Source: Thamnaconus septentrionalis (lineage: Eukaryota; Chordata; Actinopteri; Tetraodontiformes; Monacanthidae). Taken from it: a DNA stretch of 64,000 nucleotides. The notes below the pieces were generated by a model. The model was not told where the DNA came from and searched no databases. It worked only from the letters and a program-made list of their open reading frames with translations. The stretch is taken from contig CM020508.1 in the NCBI GenBank assembly GCA_009823395.1, positions 4,020,515-4,084,514 on the forward strand, in the 5' to 3' direction. The position numbers and the translations under genes are program-made. Of the stretch, positions 30,501 to 40,988 are shown piece by piece; the stretch's first letter is position 1; each line of letters starts with the position of its first letter.

Positions 30501-33500
30501 GGCGGCGAGGCGGCGGGCGCGAGGGTCTCTGAGGTCTGCGACGGGCAGGTGGAGCTGCTGCCGCTCCAGTTGCCGCTGGACGACTGGTGGTCGTCCTTGT
30601 GGTCCAGCGCGCCGGCCACCGCCGACACCGAGTGCACGGGGCTGCCGAAGGTGTCCGAGCTGGACGAGATCTCGCAGCTGCCCAGCTCGGCCTTGCACGG
30701 CAGCGGCCTCTCCGTCCAGCCGCGGTGCTGCCGGCTCTCCGACAGCTGCTGGTACGTCAGCGCCAGCGGGTGTTCGGGCTCATCCGCGCTCTCCTCGCCG
30801 CCGCCACCGCTGTGGCAGCCAGGTCCGGACAGGAAGTCGGCGGCGTCGAAGGAGGACACGACCTCGGCGTCGTCCTCGTCCTCGTCTGTGTCATCGCGGC
30901 CGTTGTCCGTCATGGCCATGCGGCTGCCGTCCCTCGGGAGGCTCCGCGAGCGCAGGTGCGCCTCCATGGCGCCGGCGAACATGACGTCGGCGCCGTCGGC
31001 CAGGCAGGTGATGTTCCCCGCCGAGCGGGACAGCGAGAGGGCGGCTCCCTGCCCCCGCTGGGACCGGATCCTCCTCCGAGACGGCGCTCCAGCAGTGATC
31101 AGGAAGTCCTCCGTCTGGCAGCCCGAGTCCCGGGTGTTGTTGAGGTGAGCGGAGAGCTCCTCGCTGGAGGGCGTGACGTCCGAGCGGGCGTGGACGATCA
31201 CCGTGCACTCCCTGGAGCCTGGAGAGTCGTCCGAGTCTGAGGGGAGACAGAGCGCAGGGGGGGACGGTGAGCATCAAATGTAAGTACGGACGCTTGTGAA
31301 TTTTGCAGAATTTGCCAAATGGTAAATGGTAAATGGACTGCACTTATACAGCGCTTTCCAGCACCTTCACAGTGCCCCAAAGAGCTTTACAAAGGCCTCT
31401 CATTCACCCATTCACACACCAGTGGGTGGCTGCTGCCATGTAAGGCACTGCCTAGCCCCATTGGGAGCAATTTAGGGTTAATCATCTTGGCCAAGGACAA
31501 CCTTTCGGTCATTGGACAACCTGCTCTACATCCTGAGAAACAGTTGCCCCAAATCTAAGAGTCTGTTTTGCTGCTAAAATAAAGACGCAACGGTCTCAAA
31601 CTGACAACAGAGTGGTGACAAAATGCATGAGGCTTTGAAAAAGCAGGTCAGCTGGAAGCACAGTTCACCTGCACATCCAGGACAATCGGCAATCAGCAGC
31701 CGACACCACTGGGCTGTGAAGCTGCGCAGTTTTGAAGCAGCAATTTTGAAGAGAAAAAGTGGTGGACGGACAAAAAAACCACAGACAGACGCCGGCAGGC
31801 TGGAACCGACGCACACCGACGGCGCTGGTTGCCGCTGTTATAACTTCAGCTGTTGTCTAGTAAACACTGATTGCGCGTCAACATCCCCGCCTTCAACCTT
31901 CTGTTCTCCCGTCTAAGCGTCGGTTTCAGTAATGAGCGGTTCAAAGTGCTGCTCATGTCTTTCCACACTGCAGGTTTAAATGCCGGAAGGACTCGTCCCC
32001 CAGTGGCCCCGAACCTGCTCTGCTGCCACCTCTCTGCTGTCGGCTGGCTAATAAAAGAAATGGAACGGCCCAAAATTATTTTCAGAAATGGAGCTGTTTG
32101 CTTTCATATTCCTTTGTTACGAAGTTGGTATCAAGAACTGCAGATTACACATAAAGGCAAAATGTTTGACGAAACACACATGAGATCTAGTGAAAACGCT
32201 GATGTTAAAGCAGGTGTATATACGTGTACGTGTGTGTGTGTGTGATGCAGAGTCGACATACCTAGATCGTGCTGCACCTGTCTGGGAATGCCGGCCACCG
32301 TCCTCCGTCTCCTCAGCTTCCTCCTCCTCTGAAGCAAAGACTGCGAGTGGACCAGCGAGCAGCGCACACTGGCATCTCTGTCAAAGCCGACCCCTGCAAC
32401 CGAAATGGGACATCTGAGGAATCTTTGTCTGGTGGCAGCAGCAGCAGCGGCAGCAGCAGCAGCGGCAGCAGCAGCGGCTTCTTTAACGGCTGCTGTCCCG
32501 TTTGCCTGCCTTAGATTAGATGTTCTACATTAAAAATAGCCATCAGGAAGTCGTGAAGAGAAGCAGCTGAAAGCCCGAGGCGAACATATCTGAGATTCTG
32601 AGGTGTGAAATGATCAAAACCGATTAAAGAAGCCGATATTTTGACATGAAACATTCAGAAAAAGAGCAGATCGACTCTGGACTGGCGCTGGTCTGCTGGT
32701 TTGTTGCATTTCCTCCTTGTTTCCTTTTTTCCCCTGCACGCTAGTTGATGACTATCATGTGAGAGCCGGTCAGGCCTTTCAGCACCATAGCAATCGCTGG
32801 ACTCTGCTTACAATGTGCATTTTTTTCTCTCTCCCCCTCTTCTTCCCCTCCCCTCAAACTGTCCCTGAGTCAGCCAGCGCCTGGTGCACAACGTCTCTTT
32901 TGACTCACAACGAGCCGGAGTAAATAACACGAGGAAGGCCTTTTCAGGACTTCCTGGACGGCGCCCAATTAGCATTCATGTCGCAGGGGTCCTGGCTACA
33001 TGGCAGCGCATCGCATGCACGGAGCAGTGATGATTCGTAGCAAAGTTGCGTTTGGAGCTTAAACGTAATGCAGCTGTAGGAGTGCTCTTGTCTGCATGGA
33101 TGGTGCAGTTTTCATGCTAATGCAGTTAGCTTCAACATTGAAGAGCCAGCAAAAAAGCTTGACTTTTTGGATAATATGTACGTTTTGATTTGATTTCCGG
33201 CCACGTTAACAACCTTCATTTTAAAATGCTTTTTGTAGTAGTGAAATAAAGACTGTGGTGGTCTATGATCCTTTTCATCACCTTTGATAGATTAACAGTA
33301 GTCGTTGCCTAGCCTTGGCCAAGCTAAACTCTACTAGTGAAAGCCTCACTTGGCTAGAGTCTGACATTCAGAAAGCTGGCCCTTCTCCCGAGTGTCTTTA
33401 CAGTAAACCATGAAAGAGCAAAATGAGCAGAATGTCAAACTTGCTTAAAAAAAGAAAATGCTCAAAAGCAAAATGATAAAAAAAAATAGGTTTTGGGCAT

Positions 33501-36411
33501 GCAAACAACAAACTGGGCCGACAGATCTGAATGTTGAAAATAATATATAGTAATAAAAGAAAGAAAGAAACAAAACAAAAATCCAGTTTACCAGTGACGT
33601 TAATGGGGATGACGCATGAGTTGATGACTTGGGAACTGCTTTTCATTCGCTCCTCTGGGGTGGGCAGCGGCAGAGCTCTAGACCAGTTAGTCTGCTTGTC
33701 CAGGGTGGAGGGGATGTTAGGGATGGGAAACTTAGAGCGGTGACCTAGGGCCACCCCGTCAGTGTCGGGGTCAGCGGGCGCAGCCTGCAACAGATGGATA
33801 TTTGCATGGTTAGGTGGCAGCAGCGCTGCACCAGAGGTTGCTTGGTTGGAGTGATTTAGGCCATTTCATTGAGCCGGACGGGTCTTAGTAAGCAAGCTTG
33901 AAGACAGAGGAAAAGGTTAGTCAATAGAAAACCCAGGCAGCAGGCCCCGTGACTTCATGTTCGAGAGCAGAATAAAAGACAGAAAAAAAGAAATAAACAA
34001 GTCTGCTTTAGCGACAAGTGATGAAAATCACAAGAAAAGATGGAAAATCATGCAAAACAGGACAATACCAGTTGTTTTCAGACACATATTTTCCGCCACC
34101 TGACACTAAAACTGCAGCAAACAAAACAAGATGCCTTCCGCTGCCTCAACCGACCATTAAAGGCGACAACGTGACAAAGTAAACGGTAATTTCCTGTCAC
34201 AACACCGTGTTTTGGAAGCTGTGAGCTCACCTTCCAACGAGCCGCCGTCACCTACCGCCACTCTCCTGCATCTGCCTCAGACTCGGCAGCGTTTCAGAGG
34301 AAATTCTTCTCACGGCTTCGGCACTAGTCACCGACCTGACCTCTGCACTGACACCACAACGCCGCCCCCCCCACCGGACCCTCGAACGCCACTCTGTTCT
34401 TCAGTCTCTCCTTTCTTTCCCTCCGAGCTGAAACGCTGTGAAACCACCACAGAGTTCTTACCTCCAGCCTCCTCCCGGCAGGCACATGTGAAACTGGGAG
34501 TGATTTCTCAGGCTCAACTGGTTCCCCACCTCAGCCTCAACCTCCCGCCCCTCACCCATTTTAAAACACCCCAGTCCCCTTCCCCCTCTACTCCTCCCCC
34601 TCCACCAACCCCATCCCGGCCTTTTGTGCTGTCTGTTCCCAGCGGCCCAGCGAGACCCCGACAAAAAACACCCCCTGAGTCACAAAAGAACCCAGTTTCC
34701 TTGGAAACTTCACCCAACTCGTAGAGGGAAAAAAGGGGGGGAAAAAAAAAACTCAAAGAGGGGAGTGTTTACAGCTGATCTGCTGGACGGAGGAACAGGA
34801 CGGAGGGGAAATCCAGACACTTGCGGCCGTCTGGGAGCTCGTTCCCCATCACCTCTGATATATTTTGATGAGAGAGGCTGCTATGCTAGCGAGGAAACCA
34901 CAGCGCGGAGGCATCATGGGTAATCGGCTCCCCAGACTCAGACCCTGTCATTAGAGGAACCCTGGCTGCTGAGACCCTCACACATTCCTGACGCACTGAG
35001 TAGCGACCGTCAGACGGAGCTGTATGAATGGATGGATGGAGGGACGTAGGGACGGACAGATGGCTGGATGGATGGATGGATGGATGGATGGATGGTGGAA
35101 AACTAACATGAGAGGAGGACAGAGAATGAGGAGCTACTGCTGCTGCAGCGTTAGGTTGGTATGCATTTCACAAAGAGTTTTTTGTTATGCTCATTCCAGA
35201 CGGGAGCGGGTGAGGAGAAGATGCAGGTTGGAGAGGAAAGAGGCAGCAGGAAGTGGAGGGAGGCGGGTGAAGGGGAAGGAGGGAAGGAGGGACCACTACC
35301 TTTCGGCTCCAGGGGGACAGGCGGCAACATTCGGTGGGGGAGGAGGAGCGAGTGGAGTCGAACTGGGTTACATTTAAAAAATAATCATAATAAAAAAAAG
35401 GAGAACAAAAAACAAACAAGATGACAGATGTGAACACAGTGAATCAACAAAAACAACAATATCTGCACAACAAGAAGAACTAAGGAGGAACATACAGGTA
35501 CATTCTGGATGGAAACATCACAAAACCAAGTGATGGAACTAAAACAGGACTTCATGGCCTTAACAGCGTATGAAAAACAAGTTTCCTGTGCGGGAACATT
35601 TCTGGTCCAATGCACAGTGACGTGTCACCTCCACATCTTCCTCATTTCCTCGTCAAATATGGAGTAGAAAGAGAAACAAAAAGCACAGTTTGACGTTATC
35701 AGCCACAGTGGTGGTCTCACCGTGGTCAGAGTGGAGCCTCTCTTCTCCTGCCACAGGCTGCTGCCGCTGGGGGAGGGGGGGTACAGGGGCATGGGGGCAG
35801 CGCCGAGATGGTGACTCTCCTCTCGCGAATGAGCGACCGTCTCTGTGAATGATCTGCCAGTTGGGAAGACGAGAGGAGCTGACAGCGGGCACGCACAACA
35901 CACATACACTCACACACTCAATCTGATCAAAACATCTGATTTTTTGTCTTCAATAAGGAGCTATTAAGAACTTTTTTTTGTTGGAAATAGCTCGGTCCAT
36001 TATTAGTAATTAAAATAAATACTACGATAAAAAAAAAAAGTGCCGTGGGGAGGCTTTGCCGCCTCAATTGTGGGCTGGATATTTGCAAGTACGCAGTTTG
36101 TCCACTAGATGGCAGTACGAGCCCAGGCTGTCAGACGAGGCTCTGTCGACCCCAGAGTTCACTTCGCAGGTTATGGACCACACACTCGCTCACATCAACT
36201 ATAGATTGGTTATTAATATTATTAAATATTATCTGTGAAGGGGGAGGGGCTTGCTCACCCAGGTGCACGTCCCACAGGCTGTGGTTGGCTCCCCTGTGGA
36301 GCTCCTCCACACATGCTGGCCTCGTGGACAGGAGGAAGACGTTCCTCTGCTGGTGCCAGGGGGCCTGGTAGTGAACCGTCAGCTTACTCTCCACGTCCAG
36401 GTTGGACTCGG
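26980..36411 (-). CDS. nhs: Nance-Horan syndrome protein, exons 2 to last (start lies outside)
   Basis: Actin-remodelling regulator of the NHS family. Its N-terminal WAVE-homology domain binds Abi-family partners; loss in humans causes cataract and dental defects. Segments in transcript order: 36411-36259, 35842-35721 (5' edge disputed), 35362-35300, 33784-33592, 32393-32262, 31236-28459, 28076-27956, 27583-26980. All join in frame and give about 1390 residues. Landmarks matching human [130 protein letters not shown] and [19 protein letters not shown]. The protein is largely disordered and Ser-rich. Paralogues NHSL1/2 fit less well, and the neighbours rai2 and scml2 support nhs itself. Teleosts may carry two copies, so nhsa/nhsb naming is left open. 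The first exon was not found. Confidence 0.94.
27661..27955. repeat. CCAC-rich degenerate minisatellite in nhs intron
   Basis: Imperfect repeats of units such as ccaccacccaccaac and cactgaccaccaccc fill most of the 372-base intron. The transcript strand is GGTGG-rich. Confidence 0.85.
27956..28076 (-). CDS. nhs: nhs exon with [11 protein letters not shown]
   Basis: Acceptor gtgtccag, donor CACAG|GTGGGT. Encodes [40 protein letters not shown]. Phase 1 in, phase 2 out. The next intron is only 372 bases and mostly a degenerate CCAC-rich tandem repeat. Confidence 0.94.
28459..31236 (-). CDS. nhs: nhs giant central exon (2778 bases)
   Basis: Acceptor ctcccctcag, donor AAAG|GTGAGC, phase 1 in and out. 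About 925 residues, mostly disordered and Ser-rich, with conserved islands: [119 protein letters not shown] and [20 protein letters not shown]. An acidic Glu-rich tract lies near the end. Human NHS also has one very large central exon. Confidence 0.96.
31318..31556 (+). mobile_element. Dispersed retrotransposon-derived repeat in nhs intron
   Basis: Starts aaatggtaaatggactgcac and holds acagcgctttccagc, agagctttacaaa, cattcacccattcacac, ttggccaaggacaac and tcggtcattggacaacctg. This signature is common in fish and shared with 40385-40680. The class (LINE tail or SINE) is not certain. Confidence 0.6.
32262..32393 (-). CDS. nhs: nhs exon, basic RRRKLRRRR segment
   Basis: Acceptor gttgcag, donor CTAG|GTATGT. 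Encodes [40 protein letters not shown] and HDL. The Arg/Lys cluster may act as a nuclear-localisation signal. It is 132 bases, phase 1 in and out. Confidence 0.95.
32433..32481 (+). repeat. Interrupted (CAG)n run
   Basis: CAG triplets interrupted by CGG triplets, in the nhs intron upstream of the exon that starts at 32393. Confidence 0.85.
33592..33784 (-). CDS. nhs: nhs exon with [12 protein letters not shown] block
   Basis: Acceptor ctgttgcag, donor CACTG|GTAAAC. Encodes [60 protein letters not shown] and T; the middle is nearly invariant in NHS proteins. Phase 0 in, phase 1 out. Confidence 0.95.
35030..35093 (+). repeat. (GGAT)n microsatellite
   Basis: ggatggatgg units, partly degenerate on the left, perfect near 35065-35093. 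Confidence 0.9.
35300..35362 (-). CDS. nhs: nhs small exon (63 bases)
   Basis: Acceptor gtaacccag, donor CGAAAG|GTAGTG, phase 0 at both ends. Encodes [20 protein letters not shown] and K, matching human FNSTRSPSPTECCHMTPWSR. Confidence 0.92.
35721..35842 (-). CDS. nhs: nhs exon with disputed 5' edge and reading frame
   Basis: Donor CACG|GTGAGA at 35720. The stronger acceptor (actggcag) would start the exon at 35853, but then the frame meets a TGA before the donor. The next acceptor (attcacag) starts it at 35842 and gives an open frame, [40 protein letters not shown], joining in frame to FDSTRS. Human NHS has a comparable SIAAPPLPAYPP. A single-base loss in the C run at 35793-35797 would be the alternative explanation. 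Confidence 0.6.
36259..36411 (-). CDS. nhs: nhs exon, end of WAVE-homology domain
   Basis: Acceptor cccccgacag, preceded by a (CT)n tract; donor CTGG|GTGAGC. Encodes [40 protein letters not shown] and [10 protein letters not shown]. It is almost identical to the human NHS block. It is 153 bases, phase 1 in and out, so skipping would keep frame. Confidence 0.95.
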
Positions 36412-36418
36412 CTGTCGG

Positions 36419-36420
<2 letters not shown>

Positions 36421-36470
<50 letters not shown>
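36421..36470 (+). repeat. (GA)n microsatellite at nhs exon acceptor
   Basis: About 20 GA units. On the transcribed (minus) strand they are (CT)n and run to within ten bases of the exon at 36411, forming its pyrimidine tract. Confidence 0.97.
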
Positions 36471-36472
<2 letters not shown>

Positions 36473-36580
36473 CACACATTAGATCACCAGTAGACACCAT
36501 GAAACCCAACAAAAGGCTCCTTCACATTGCAGCGCCGCAACTTTGGTTTGTCTTACACAGTTTCATCCTGAATGTATGTC

Positions 36581-36582
<2 letters not shown>

Positions 36583-36631
<49 letters not shown>
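36583..36631 (+). repeat. (TG)n microsatellite
   Basis: About 24 TG units in the long nhs intron. Confidence 0.96.
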
Positions 36632-36632
<1 letters not shown>

Positions 36633-39600
36633 ATACGTGTGGAAACTTTTTTCCCCCACCTCCCCACGCTGTGCTTTCCACCTCAGGATCGGTGTAATTG
36701 CCCCGGGCTGTGACAGAGTAGAAACTCTTTAATTTAGCCAACTTGACAAATGAGGTTCAGCGCGCCGCTGCAACCGAGAGCGAGATGCCTGCCTGCCCGC
36801 CCGCCCGCGCCAGCGTGCCAAGACCATCATGGAAAATGAGGATGTGCCGATCCAGCTCATCGGCGACACACACAGAACCCAAAACTGATGTAACATTTTT
36901 TTTTTTTTACTTTAGCTCTACAAGGCAACATGACTGTGAATGAACGGAAAACATCAAGGAAGAATGTAGGGAAATAAAAAAATAATAATAAAAAATACAC
37001 AGATACATCTGATGTGAAATATTTCTGCTAAAAGTGAAAAACTGACACTAACTCAATGGTAAAAAAACAAAACAAAACAAAAAAACCTTAAACACATAGA
37101 AGTGCGCATACTGTTTTGGAGCTTGCAGTTAAATGAGCTTCGAATTTCCCCTTCAAACTTTCCCATTCAAACCGCAGTGATACCGTGGCACCACTAACGG
37201 CCTGTTAGCTGATGCTATGACGCTAACAGCTGCTGTGAAACAATGAGGCTCTGGTACAACCCGACACTGCGACTTTCATTCAGCAAACACTGAGCAGAAC
37301 CTCCAGCAAACAACCAAACAACCCAACCCCACTTCAACCTCAGGTTACACAGGAGGAGACGCTCGGCTCTCACCTTACACACAACACATGTGTGTGTGTG
37401 TGTGTGTGTGTGTTGGGGTCAGTGTGTTGCTTGTTACCGTTTCACCTCAAACTCTTGCAGTGCTTTTGTTTGAAATGTTCCTCTGCTACGTCTGCAGGAC
37501 GACCAGGACGGCCTGATCAAGTTGCACCAATATTTCATCACAGGTTTTTAGCCCACAAATGGTCACATGACCATCAGTTGTGTCCGTCAGCACTTCCTGA
37601 AACTTCTCGTTGCAGCTGTGTCCTTCTTATGAACAGCACATTCTGATCAATTTGTACTGAGGCTTTTTTTTTTTTTGTGAATGAGAATGAAGTTAATAAG
37701 CCGTCTCCATTGAATTCTATTGTCACAGAGGCCACACCCCCTGCAGGTTGGCCCCTCCCTCTTAGAACACCTTGCTTTTGTGTGTCGCAGGATGCTGAAA
37801 ACACAGGGTGAAACATAATGTTTTCAGGGGAGTTGAATACTTATTGACGGCTGCACCAAAGTTTGTGGAGGTAACAGTCATAACACACAGTCGCGCACAA
37901 TAAAAGGCATGAAATAAGATTGCTGAGAGGCACTGGAGCTGAAACCCAGTGGATTAACGCAGGAAGTCTCCGTGGCTGCAGCCTCGGGTGCCTTCCTACC
38001 TGGCAGACGTCCGCTGAGCCTCGCACTCGACCTGGCAGCTTTACTGAGACTCTGCTTGACTCCCAGCCCTCCCTATGTGCAACTCTAGAGGGTGAGGAGG
38101 AGGTTGGTGGGGGTAGGGGTGGGGGTTGCGGGTCTCTGCTTGAGCCCGATCCAAAGTTTGCTTTGTAGACGAGCCAGGAGACTTTATTCAAAGCAGAGGT
38201 GGGGAAAAACAAAAAACAACCATAAAATAAAAGCTGCACATGGGCGCTATCAGAGGTCTGGACACCGAGAACAGCCACGACTTCTCTGACCTTTACAAAG
38301 GGCCGCAGAGCCACGCACGCACCCCTCTGGAGAGGTGGTGTTTGTGCGTGTGTGTTTGACATCTTGACGTTCTCCATACAAACAGCCGGCAGCGGTGTAA
38401 AAGCCCCGTGCGACGACCCTGTTGACCCCTCAGTCGGCTCTGCGTCTTGTCTCCGGCTCGGCTCAACGCGCCGGAGGTGAACTGCTGGAAGAGAGCTGGG
38501 ATTGCCACTGGCTCTCATAGGCGATGATGCATTAGCTCGCTAACTCTACGACGCTAGCTAGCAAAAACGCTTGTGACGAGAGGGTTTTTTTTTCAGTCCA
38601 GCTGCTGAGACTCAATACGCAGCGGGTCAGCGAATAAAAAACCCAAAAAGCTTATTTTAACATCTACCTGAAGTGATAGACATCAGGCCGGAGCTGTGGG
38701 AGCTAATTAGGCTGCTGGAGCCAAACTTAGCTTAGTGTAAAGACTTGTAGCCAGGTGGCAGCAGCCAAGCAGGCGCCATCCAAAAAGCTGGGCCAACATC
38801 CAACACCTAACAACAAAAAAGAACAAAACCTTTTTTGTTCAGCGTGTAATTCTCCACATAATTGGTGGGGGGGGGGGGGGAAAACAGATAAAAGCGAAAC
38901 TCCCCCCCAAAAAACGTGTCGGTCAGGGAGCTGAGAGCAAATCTGGTTGGAAACTGGAGACCTGCGAAGCACCGAGGACGGTTCCAGCCAACCATCCTCG
39001 AGTTGCTGTTCAAAGGTATGCGCCAGGCACCAACGCTGCAAATCAGCAGAAGGCCGATTGTGATGCGACCCCCGCCGGGAGGTAATTGAGATACAGGCCG
39101 CAGTGTCACTCCGGTCAGCTGCCCTGCTGGGACGTGAACTGTTGGCCTCGGCTGCGACGTTTCAGAGTCGCCGCAGGAAACTTGGAGAAAAGAAAAAGAA
39201 CAATCAGAACGAGTGGGACGTACGGGCCGAGAAAAATGTAAACAGTGTGAAAAGTTGTTGGTAGAAATTGCATAAACTTGTAAAACGATCAGCATGTATC
39301 ATGCAGACCAGAGGACTATAAAACTATAAAAATGAACGTGGCTGTTTCCCATGAATCTTACAGTCAGGGCTGTTCCAGTCAGCCGATTCCACTTGGACCC
39401 TCTCAGGGTTTCTGGTTCCGCCCTGAGCCCAGTTCTCAGAGACAAATTCAGCCCACATGTCCTGGAAGTGGACTGGAAACGGACTGGAGCTCCCCGCTGG
39501 CTCCGTTCTCCCTCTGTCTGTCGGTTCTGACAAAGACGTCTTCGCTGCTTCCCTCCACATTTTTCAGACGGGGGTCCTCTGGGAGCCACAAAAGGGTTTT

Positions 39601-39843
39601 TAAAGAGGCCTTTTATTTAGACAGGCGTCCGCACGGGGGAGACCCTCTTAATGTGGGAGGGTGGAGGGGGGTGCAAGGTCAGCTGTATCCACCCCCGCCA
39701 CTTCTCCTCCTCCTCCTCCTCCTCCTCCTCACACCCCCGGAAAAGAAAACAAATCAGGAACTTTTCCTTTCGCTCACTTCCAGCAGGGTGAGAAACTGCT
39801 CAGCCTCATGCCACATTTGGCCAAAACTTCCAGTTTTATTTTA

Positions 39844-39898
<55 letters not shown>
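39844..39898 (+). repeat. (ATC)n microsatellite
   Basis: About 18 ATC units, preceded at 39700-39730 by a (CTC)n run. Confidence 0.96.
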
Positions 39899-40384
39899 GA
39901 TCACCTCCACCTCGTCTCGCCAGAAGATGGAGGAGGGGGGATGAGATGAGACGAAGACCTACGCGGCTCTCAGAACGCCGCCGCCTTGTAATTTGCTCCT
40001 CGTCGGCCCAGACTGGAGCCAAGTCGAGTCGAGTCGAGCCCCTTTACACCCACCGCTCGCCCGCGGCGCGCACACCTACAATTTGCCCGGCGGCCTGGGA
40101 AAACACAGCCGCAGATGTCCGTCGTTAGGTCACACTTTGACTTTAGCGCAGAGAGGGGGGTGTTAGATCAGAGGCGTCTGGAGTAAAGAGGAAGAGGAAG
40201 AGGAGGAAAGAAGGAAAAATGCAGCTGTTGTAGCAGGAATGTTTGTTTGCAGAGCAGAAAAATGATTGCAGTGCGCGCACACACACACACACACACAAAC
40301 GGGCCTTGCCAGCAAATTAGAAGAAGGAGACTTTGGAACATCTCAGAACCAGGAAGTGTCTCTCCGGCCACTGCGGTCGGGACT

Positions 40385-40680
40385 GTAATATTAATAATAA
40401 TGGATTGGATTTATTTAGCGCTTCTCTAGGCACTCAAAGCGCTTTGCATCGCATTATTAATTTAAACCACATTCACACGCTGCTGCTGCTGGTGGTGGTG
40501 GTGGTGGTGGTAAGCTACATGTGTAGCCACAGCTGCCCTGAAGCTGCCAGTCTGCGCTGCGATCACCACCCAACATCCACTCGCATTCATACAAGGCAAT
40601 GTGGGTGAAGTGCCTTGCCCAAGGAGGCAATGACAGTTGAACCGCCAACCTTTCCGTCATCGGACAACCAGATCTACCTT
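40385..40680 (+). mobile_element. Dispersed retrotransposon-derived repeat, second copy
   Basis: aataataatggattggattt, agcgcttctctaggcactca and aagcgctttgcat are followed by ccacattcacacgctg, a ggtggtggtgg expansion, ccttgcccaaggaggcaatg and ccgtcatcggacaacc. Same plan as 31318-31556. Confidence 0.65.
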
Positions 40681-40962
40681 CTGAGCTCCAGTCGCAGTCC
40701 AGTGCAAAGACAACTGAGGGTGCGTCTGACTTCAAGGTGCAGCCTGTGAAATAACATGGTAATAACACGGTACCTGTGAGCGGCAGGCAGCATCCCAGAG
40801 CCATGTTCCACCCCTGCAGTCTCAGCCTCAGTCCGACCTGGTGTCCCCTCGCGTCCCATCCACTGCCACACTGACCTACTGCTCCAATGCAACATCTGCT
40901 CGCACTCCTCCTCCTCCTCCTCCTCCTCTTCTTCTTCTGTCACCCTCCCCTCCAGTGTCCCC

Positions 40963-40988
40963 AGCCAGCCAGCCAGCCAGCCAGCCAG
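40963..40988 (+). repeat. (CCAG)n tetranucleotide run
   Basis: Six CCAG units in a row, near a (CTC)n run at 40908-40930. Confidence 0.9.

Noticed and set aside
30342..31148. 268-residue plus-strand open frame
   Set aside because: Antisense shadow of the giant nhs exon, rich in Ser/Arg because of its codon bias.
34212..34724. 170-residue Pro/Ser-rich plus-strand open frame
   Set aside because: Antisense to the nhs intron, low-complexity, with no family features.
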